From: Sipunculus nudus
Lineage: Eukaryota; Annelida; Sipuncula; Golfingiida; Sipunculidae
Direction: 5' to 3'
DNA length: 64,000 nucleotides
NCBI GenBank assembly: GCA_026874595.1
Contig: CM049317.1
Location: 17,881,382-17,945,381, forward strand
The first letter of the stretch is position 1. Every line of letters begins with the position of its first letter. The translations under genes were made by a program, and so were the position numbers. The notes under the pieces were generated by a model that was not told the origin of the DNA, did no database searches, and saw nothing but the letters and a program-made list of their open reading frames with translations. Below are positions 42,516-64,000 of the stretch, one piece after another.

Positions 42516-42520
<5 letters not shown>
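42110..42520 (-). repeat. Two tandem tRNA-like repeats within TA microsatellites
   Basis: The block GTTACGAAGACAAATTATTC... through the reverse of box B (GGATTCGAACCCATG on the plus strand) occurs at 42111 and again at about 42389. TA tracts flank both sides. Confidence 0.7.
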
Positions 42521-42570
<50 letters not shown>

Positions 42571-43879
42571 CCATCAACCGTTTTTCCCATTACCAGGAGG
42601 CAGTATCAACAAATATCCACCTATGACGTATAAAGGAAAACTGAATATTAGCCCTCCCTAAGCAGGCTCTATATATGATAAGGTAAGCACATCTGAGGTA
42701 AAAATGGTTTATATCACATCTATATAATGGATTGATATATATAACACCCTGGGCTATATAAGATAAGCCTACTATAAATATTCCATATGAAATTATTTAC
42801 CTAGGATAACACAATGACCCTTGCAAGGTTTCCCACTCAATCCTTTATAAATAACCTTGAAGGGTTTCTCTCGGTACATTTAAACGAGTTTTAGTAATGT
42901 TCCATAAAAGATCAATTGAAAGGTAAAAAAAACCCTGTGATGAGGTTCAATACTCAGTCCACTTTGAGGAATCATCTTTGCTTCTACCTAGACCCCTGTT
43001 TTCTAAGAGTGTTGTTATAAGAATTATGGAAAGAAGGAAGAGGTGGTAGCCTTGACAACATGATATCCAGGCCTTTTTAAAATAAACTAACATAGGAACC
43101 TGCGAGTCATGATATAAGTCATAATTGAACACCCATTCCGAGAGTCTTTATATAGTATATAGTATTTGATATCAGAGGCTAATGTGGCCGTGTTTAATTG
43201 GCTAAATAATGAAGAAAAATGTTTTTGCACAAAATGTTTTTGTGGTTACCCTGGCGGCGTATACTGTAGTTTCGAAACAGTTTCGGCTGCAGCAGTTCCC
43301 TCTGGGAAGCCGTCATGTGAAACGGAGAGATAAACCATCAGAGTAAAACCAGCCTTGTAATTAATAAACGTTGCATGAATACACGTAAGTCATCCGTGAA
43401 TGTAATATTTATTATTTTCCCAACAGAATAACGCCACTTTTTGTTTAACCTCCAATAATGATAGCACGACAAGCAGATGTAATTGAAAAAGTACTTTTAG
43501 AAATGTGCGAACCCTTCAGCTTATATTGCCAACTCGGTGTATTCAGTTAATTAGAAATCGATGTTTGGGTGATAGGCTGCCGCTAAAGAGGTGATGGCTG
43601 AGAACTGTTATTATCCTAACACATACACTAGAAACCGTAAAATAAGCTCACGCTAAATGTTCAAAACGTATAACAGGGGAACACAATTGAAGATGGGGAG
43701 ATCGGCTGAAATCAGCTTTAAATGATAGTTCCTAAATAATTAGTGATATATGGACTGGTTTAAATAAATTTATTCATGTTGCATTCACATTGAAATCTTT
43801 TTCAATCGACCCATAATAAAAACAGACTCGATTAAACAAAGATCTAGGATTTAACACAAGGTTTATAGTTCAGCGGTTA

Positions 43880-44400
43880 TGCTCCCATATTTGGAGGAAT
43901 TGTGCAAAAAATGAAAGAAGCATGAAAATTGGCAAAAGTATTCTTTGGAGCTTATTGATGAATTTCAGATATAGGGCTAAGCTAAAAATAAATTATCTTG
44001 GCCAAAATCCAAGATGGCGGCTAAGATGGCCACCAAATTAGAAAATGTATATAACTTGAGTTAAAATGTCCTGAGAAAGCATTGCAAGTACTCTAATATT
44101 ATGTTTTTTTGACTGAGAAATTCAATTTTTGAGGTTCCAACCCTCTCCAGGTACTCATTAGCTGGTTTTTATCACAAATTTGGTAATATTCCCATTAGTC
44201 CAATAGTTCAGCTGCATATTGAGAAGAATTGAAATGAAAACCTGGAAAGAAGAATGAAACTTGGCATAATAATTTTCCAGACCATACTCTATATGTTCAG
44301 ATATGGGGCCGAGCAGAATTCACAATATCTTGCTAAAACTCCAAGATGGCCACCGAAATCTAAAATACCAATATAGTCGGTTCTATTTGTCCTGGAATGC
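43880..44400 (+). repeat. AAGATGG-type dispersed repeat, two tandem units
   Basis: Two related units (about 43880-44130 and 44200-44400), each with a CTGA/ATGAAA...GGCATAA..., TTCAGATATAGGGC-like block and CCAAGATGGC-rich block. An inverted relative lies at 47620-47890. Confidence 0.6.
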
Positions 44401-44638
44401 ATTGCAAGTGAACTGTTTCTATGTTATTAGGATAAAAAAAAATTATTTATAAGGGTTCCAGGTCTGTATCATGCATCTGTGAATGAAGTCTATTTTGTTG
44501 GTATTGAAATTGTGCTAAAATTACCCTTTTTTACCAGCACATCTAACGGTAAAATGTATTTGTTGATTACCCTGCCGAAATTTAATATATTTGTTAATTT
44601 TAAGGATTTGAACACTATGTCTCTTTCAATGTAATGAA

Positions 44639-44830
44639 AAGGACAGTCGAATGGTAAAACGCTCGGCTCTCTTCAGTGGCGACTGAAGTTTCTGTCCCCA
44701 TTGTTGCTATGAGAATGAATTGTTGTGGTCCATACAGAGTCGGTTGTTTTCATCGTGTCCTCTGATTCCATCCACCACTTCGCCATCCGAGCCACGGAAA
44801 GTGCCTTGTAGTAGTTATTATAACCAGTAG
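44639..44830 (+). repeat. Dispersed SINE-like repeat, family 3
   Basis: Starts GGACAGTCGAATGGTAAAACG and ends with a CGCCATCCGAGCCACGGA block. Related copies lie at 46905-47100 (minus) and 60700-60870 (plus). Confidence 0.6.
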
Positions 44831-45144
44831 TACAATCAATGTAAAAGAAATTTTATTTGTTTGTAAGTTGTGGCTCTTTTGCCTTGAGGTGACGGTGCAG
44901 CATCAAGACTCTTTGCTTGCATGAAGACAGAATTAGTACATATTTAGCGGCTCACCACATTATGCTGTATGCTACGCTTTCTTTTAAAGTGATAGATTTA
45001 GGCCTGTTCGTATCACTTTCTACTGAATGAAAATGAAGTTATCCGTATGATAAAGATGGTATGTTGTTAAAAAGAAGTCATAACCTATCGTGAAGACATT
45101 AGAGAAAATATCATGGTTTGTGGCGAGATTTCACCATTATGCCA

Positions 45145-45206
45145 TTGCGACCTCGACGGGGTTTGAACCGGGGACCTACAAACATATCCTTAACCACGGT
45201 GCATGA
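45145..45206 (-). repeat. tRNA-like SINE head
   Basis: The minus strand reads CACCGTGGTTAAGGATATG, then box B CCGGTTCAAACCCCGT. It lacks a convincing full cloverleaf, so it is more likely a SINE head than a tRNA gene. Confidence 0.45.
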
Positions 45207-46904
45207 CAGAATCTGGACACTTGTGCAGTTTGCCGTTTACCTTCTACATTGATAATCTGGTTTATGATCCTTACTAATAAGCTTACTTTGCATTTCCAAG
45301 TGATGTCATAAATTTTTCGTTTGCGTACATAATGCACACTTTTAATAAATAAAAATGATAATTAGAAATAATAAATATTTGCTTCATTTAATGAAATAAT
45401 TTATCTTCATGTGCACAGGATGCCAGATTGTTGGTCGGACTGAACTTTGCATATAAGATTAAAAGAACCGATAGTAAGTTGGAATTGTGGGCGTATTACT
45501 AGAAGAAAAACGCTCTTGTCCTGCAAAATATAAAAGAAAGTATTCAGACAAGGTTATTAAATTTGCCGGCAATATAACAAAAAAATAATGTAATAAACTG
45601 TTCTGTTCAGTAATAATATTCAGAAGTAGTCTATCCTCATTAATATATGTTAACTAGATGAAGCGAATGGTATGAAATACAAGTTTCCTAAGCATTCTTC
45701 ATTTGGGCATAAAACTGACATAAAGGGAAAGTACAAAGGTTGCCAGTGCTCAGAAGCTGAAAGCACAGCAAAGTTACAATCACTAATCAGGTCGATGAAC
45801 TCAAACCGAACTTTGTACTGAATTTCTAGGTAATTAAGTTAATGGAGAAAGAATGCATGTCTGGAACCTGAGGATGCATTATATTTTTTAACCTTGTTTT
45901 GTGAATTAGATTTTCTATCTTCCGTCTTGCTGTACCATTTTCTTAGCATCCATCCATGTAAGATCAGCTAGCTTGAACCTCGCAACACCGACTCATACAT
46001 GTGGTGAATATTTCTAACAATATATGCATGTACTACAAGAATCTACAAATGTGCATAATATCAGTAAATGAAAGTATTTTGTTGACACCAACGCATAATG
46101 CAAAGTGAATTTTAATGGCAATTCGTTGGGAAGGAACAAGTTTTATATCACAAAAATTGCATCACAGCAAATGACAGTGATACTTTACTGACACATCTGT
46201 CGGTTCTTTCCTACAATCATGCAGTGTAAAGTCTGCATCGTCACCATATCACGAAATTAGTAATCTGCGTGAGTGTTATTTCATGCATTCATCACCATAG
46301 TACAAAGGCAGCATACAGCAACATGTTGCGCACCTCTAATGTGTGTGTAGCAGAATTATTTGATTTTTAATTGCATTAATCAAGATTTAGATGAATGTTC
46401 AAATTAAATATCATGTTTGTAGATTTTCGAAAATTCTGCCTATTCTTCACTGATATATGAAGCTCACACTGATACCAGACAGGATACCTAAGTTTCTTTC
46501 ATTCCTTACCTCGACAAAGCAGTAAATACATTCGTTAGCATGCAGATAAAGGGATTTCAAACAGAGGAAGTCAGATATTAAATATTAATATAATAAAACC
46601 TACCCAAGCAAATGACACTTTCATTTAAAAGTGCAGTATTCAGCAAATTTTATCAAGTTTACCGTTGAGTGTACTGATGTAAAAGGGAATTTGAGTACAA
46701 TTTCAGTAGGTACACACAAGGTGGAATCTTACAGCTGACAGGTGTGAGCTTCACACATAGGTCTGTATCCTGCCACGCACGCATAAAGTCTGATATAAAA
46801 GTAAAAGCAAGATAAACTTTATATTATATTGATTGTCTAATTTATTTTATTATAATATATAATTAATATGGATTGTACAGTTAGTTGTAATTACTATTAC
46901 AAGC

Positions 46905-47100
46905 CACTCTCCATGGCTCGGATCGTGGCGTTCGGTGGTATATATACATTGGTGAAGGAAAACGAAGGACAAAGAGGAATTCACCCACCTTGGATGGGCC
47001 ATTATAACCCAATAGGAATAGGAACGATGTTTAAATCTGGGGCGCCAGTGGAGATAGCCGAGCGTTTTACCACTCAATTGTCCGTACCATTACATTGAAA
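46905..47100 (-). repeat. Dispersed SINE-like repeat, family 3
   Basis: The minus strand reads GGTAAAACGCTCGGCTATC and ends CGAACGCCACGATCCGAGCC, matching the 44.7-kb copy. This explains the open frames seen on both strands here. Confidence 0.6.
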
Positions 47101-47619
47101 CAGACATTGGGCTAAAATACGGATTAAAAATTAATATATATGTTAAATGTCAGCACAGTTGGATTTATGCATTTGATATTTCCCAATTGCCCTAACAAAG
47201 GTTTACATGAATGCTGATCGTAAAACCTAAGTACATGTATGTAGGTTACAAATATTCTAATGGTAAATGTTTACGGACATATCCTAAGTTCGTTGCAGAT
47301 TTCGACAGATAAGTTTTTTTGCACCCTTCACCTCTTCAAAGGAATTATATTTGTTAGCATGCAAATAAAGGGGAAGTAAAAGGTAGAAAGGAAGAAACAT
47401 TGCAATAAAATTTGTTCTACTATTAAAGCATCCGAATTCATGACAAAACAGACAAACCTAAGCCAGCATATGACACTTTCATTTGACTACGATCACAATG
47501 TATGCGTTTACTGTGCAGAACTCGACAAATAATGTTTGCCATCCATTGTGCTGGTAAATAAGGGAAAATGTAGGACAATTTCAGTATAAACAAAACCAGG
47601 ATTCATTCGCAGAGTCATT

Positions 47620-47890
47620 TTACAGACTTTAAACCCTTATTAATGAATTTTCCGACCCTAAAAACGCAGAAATAGTGCACTTGGAAAGCATTCTAGGACA
47701 AATATAACCGAATGTATTAATATTTGATAATTTGGCGGCCATCTTGGCCGCCATCTTGGATTTTGATCAAGATCGGATGAATTCCGCTTGGCCCTATATC
47801 TGAAAATGTTAAGTAAGGTCTGGCCAACTATTATGCTACAAGTTTCATGCTTCTTTCACTTTTTGCACAATTCTTCTCTTAACAGCTGGA
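47620..47890 (-). repeat. AAGATGG-type dispersed repeat, inverted copy
   Basis: The plus strand reads GGCGGCCATCTTGGCCGCCA then TTGGCCCTATATCTGAAAAT, the reverse of the 44-kb units. Confidence 0.6.
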
Positions 47891-50727
47891 CTTTTAGGAA
47901 CTATCTAAACCCATGGTTTGAATAAAATTGGCAAATTTGCAGTCCTAAACATTGCAGTATTCTCGAGTTTACGTCTTCTCTTTGTGTCCTTTTCATTAAC
48001 GGGGAAATGTTAATATGAAGACATACAAACGGACAAATGAACACCCTCACCTTGGTTTAGTAAGCACACAATCAAAGCTGCCAGTGTCACGTTTATTTCG
48101 GCCATTTTGTAACAGATGTGGCACCGCGGGAACAAGCGACTGTTATAAGCGCCCTCCTGCCCTCTTGTCATTGACCACACTTACGGCCTTCATCTGTTTA
48201 TATAAACAACCAGGTCAAGGCGACGGGAAGGTTAACTTGGTGCACATCCCTATTTAAACCAGCTTTTGAATAATTCATAATTCCGCATCTTTTTCTTACT
48301 CTTTTCCGTGACATTCGCGTTCCTGGAAAATACTTTCACAAGAATAATTAAAAACTATGTTTAAAGAAACGGATGATATCCCTTATATTAATTATGATAA
48401 GATACTTTTACGACAACCAGAAAATGTCAATTTCTGCCAGGTGTCAAACGTGGATGTTTCTCTCAATTAATACGTTATTTTACAAATTGGTAAAAGCAGA
48501 ACAATGGAATTGTAGAGTGCATTTGGCGTTGGAACATATGCCCCGTTCGATACAATTCTGGATCCTCAAGGACACGGAATTGTATATTTTTATCAAAACC
48601 AGTAGATTCGTTGTAATGGTTTGACTCTAAGTAATGAAAGTCTGCTTATCCCTGCCTCATGCATATGATACCAGAAACTGATTAGGGGTAGGTACATTCT
48701 TATTAAACGGTCACTATATTTCAATAATAATGGTTGAAGTCTCATTGGTCATCTTCGTATATCGAGATAAATATATATTCAGTATACTTCATACGTTATG
48801 AGAATAAGCCATATATTTTGACAGCCATGGAAGTTGGATATATGGCACCTGTTTAGTAAAGAGTTCCTCATTTTGGTCGTAATATTTCCCCCAAAGAAGA
48901 CACTACAACGTATGTTTAAATATTTTAGTAATAACCCCATATGGAGGATAGCGGAAACAGAAAATAAGACTGTCGGAAAATTCCGGAGATACTTGCGGAG
49001 ACTGAGTTATTTATGCACTCTTTAAATGATGAAATGCCCATATATAAAAACACACACATACACACACCACCATACATATATATATGTGTGTGTGTGTGTG
49101 TTTGTGTGTGTGAAATGATATTTTTGGTTAAATTCTTGCCTTCGCATTAAATGGTTGACCATATATCTATCCTTTATCTTATCTTTATTTACACAATAAA
49201 TGTAAGCCGGGTCTATTTATACCAGGGGGTATTAAATAACCAGGGTATAATTGAACGGTAAACTACCTGCAATAATAGCTACTATAGTTGGAAGAACTGT
49301 ATACCAAATCAATGCATGTATATGAATTTTTTTCAGAATTTATCCGAATGAAAACTGATACCAATCTGCTATGCCTATATTAAGCCCATTTATACCATGA
49401 TTTTAAAACCCCCTCCCGTGGTCTGCACACACATTATTTAATGCCGGCTGTCTAATTAACCCCTCGTGACAAATCACAAATATTTAATGCTGTCAAATAT
49501 CTATCTCTAAAGTTTAAATCATGAATAATCTTCTGTGTTATGCAACACTTTATCGTACGTATACTGAGCGAACATCAATGGAACATTATAAACACGATAA
49601 AAGAATTAAGCAGGTCACATTTTGTATCAAATATATCCACAAAGTGGTTTACCAAAGCTTTAATATGGTTAAATATGTGATGTACAGCTCCGAATGCCTC
49701 GTATGGCTTGTATAACTCTGTGAGAAAGTAGCATGTGTAATCTAACTTCCCCGCAACGTCTCCACGTGTACGAAATGTGACCTAAAAACATGCATTCGCC
49801 ATCACACGCGGCCTCCCTTTCATTACGTCATTTGATCCGCAAGGGATCATTCCAGTTACATTATGTAGCTAATTTATTCTTGCCACAATCATTAACGGTT
49901 ACAATATAGTCTGAATAAGATCCAGACCCGTTTATTTGCAAGTTGTTCTATGACAGAAACCTTCATTTGAAAATGCAAATAAAACATTTATAACCTGAGT
50001 AAGCTGACACGGCTGAGAAAATTTCTCAATGTATCGGACATTTCCCGATATATTTCTTTGATATTTTGAGGATTGGCAATGGGTGTAAGAGGAAACTGAA
50101 ACCGATCTACAATATTATAATAGGGAGATGTATCCCGATTCTGGCATAGTTGGTTTAGTATGTCTGCATAAGTGTTTGCTATTCCGAACAACATCTAAAT
50201 GAATTTGTTCGCAAAAAAAAAAAAATTAACCCACTCTTACCAATAATTACTCACCTTAAGAAATTAGAAAACACAACAACCTATTCCAAAGGGTGTTAGA
50301 CCTTGGAGAACCTAACAAAAATAGTAGAACAGACTGCAATGTTGTCCAATATAACAATAAGTTATTCTGAAATGAACAATTACGTTTACCTAAAGGGAAA
50401 AGAAAAAAGGTATATAAAAGTAGGGCTATCAAAATGTTAGCCTGAACTAGTTTAGTCTAGTTAACTAGTCTTAACTAGTCTTAACTAGTTTAGTTTAGTC
50501 CTTTAGTCTGATTTGTAATATTTTGAATAATTAATTACATGGTAATGTTCAAAATAGAATGATTTAATTTAAATCTGATTGCCTTGGGTTTCTCCTTAAC
50601 TATTGTATCCCACGTTATCACAACCATAGGGCAGTGGGGTCATCTTACCAAGGTCAAGCTCATGTCATCTTCCACAGCTGTCGTCTGTTGTCCGAGTGTA
50701 GGGCGGGAAGACGTAAAGAGAGACAAC

Positions 50728-63918
<13,191 letters not shown>

Positions 63919-64000
63919 TAATAACAGTTTATTGTGAAGCGTTATTGGAGATAACAGCTCTACGATGCGGTTCTGGGAACAGAATGTCGCATATTTCTCA

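Larger units (their letters stand above)
40887..50727. other. Region between gene B exon 2 and gene C
   Basis: Roughly 10 kb without a supportable coding exon. It should contain gene B exon 1 and at least one promoter. Seen: related GAGGTTTTTGATAACCTTGACC-like repeats (41430-41470 and 41795-41830), TA tracts with paired tRNA-like repeats (42040-42570), AAGATGG-type repeats (43880-44400 and inverted at 47620-47890), SINEs near 44.7 and 47.0 kb, a tRNA-like fragment near 45.2 kb, a GT tract (49057-49110), and short TTAACTAGTC repeats (50455-50505). Confidence 0.6.

Noticed and set aside
42797-42890. Minus-strand candidate first exon of gene B (26 codons starting M-Y-R-E-K-P-F-K, phase-1 donor GTAAAT)
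   Set aside because: The phase fits, but there is no hydrophobic segment, so it is not a plausible signal-peptide exon.
43245-43340. Minus-strand ATG frame (M-T-A-S-Q-R-E-L-L-Q) ending near GGTAACC
   Set aside because: Not hydrophobic and with a poor donor; not accepted as gene B exon 1.
45145-45206. tRNA gene on the minus strand
   Set aside because: Box B is good, but the acceptor stem and full cloverleaf are not convincing; treated as a SINE head.
46850-47098. Frames on both strands of about 75 codons
   Set aside because: Explained by the SINE-like repeat at 46905-47100.

Overview
This is animal nuclear DNA: AT-rich, intron-dense, and full of microsatellites, tRNA-derived SINEs and short inverted-repeat elements. 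There are no bacterial operons, no ribosome-binding sites and no CRISPR array. The gene content (secreted GH31 alpha-glucosidases with several trefoil domains) and the repeat style fit a marine invertebrate, most likely a mollusc such as a bivalve. The species cannot be named from sequence alone.

The window holds a cluster of three paralogous glycoside hydrolase family 31 genes of the maltase-glucoamylase / sucrase-isomaltase / acid alpha-glucosidase type. Gene A (minus strand, 12469 down to 54, running off the left edge) shows 11 exons: signal peptide, three trefoil domains, the N-terminal beta domain, and the start of the catalytic barrel up to G-L-W-I. Gene B (minus, 40886 down to 19445) has 22 exons to a stop codon. 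It is complete except for its first, signal-peptide exon, which I could not place securely. Gene C (plus, from 50728 or 52288 to 63861, running off the right edge) has 15-16 exons, from signal peptide through the acid/base region and F-S-R-N-H-N. A and B are a head-to-tail tandem pair; B and C diverge. Downstream of the trefoil region the exons correspond one to one in length and phase, apart from small changes in exons 10-12.

In all three genes the phase-0 intron falls just before the catalytic nucleophile: G-L-W-I ends one exon, and D-M-N-E-P starts the next in B and C. The likely products are secreted or luminal enzymes that release glucose from maltose, malto-oligosaccharides or related alpha-glucosides. 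The end of gene B shows no C-terminal membrane anchor.

Between A and B (12.5-19.4 kb) I see repeats and one orphan 131-residue open frame on the minus strand (17652-18047), possibly a small secreted protein. The roughly 10-kb gap between B exon 2 and gene C (40.9-50.7 kb) holds only repeats that I can support.

The most unusual structures are these. (1) Arrays of degenerating 46-bp units, derived from the intron-4/exon-5 junction, lie at the same place in genes A and B. (2) A 60-bp second copy of the 3' half of an exon sits in intron 13 of gene C. (3) A probable GC-AG intron occurs in gene B. (4) Introns within the trefoil region differ between A/B and C. (5) A three-copy family of 260-350-bp inverted-repeat elements includes one copy starting 9 bp beyond a splice donor of gene C. 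(6) Gene C has two competing signal-peptide starts.
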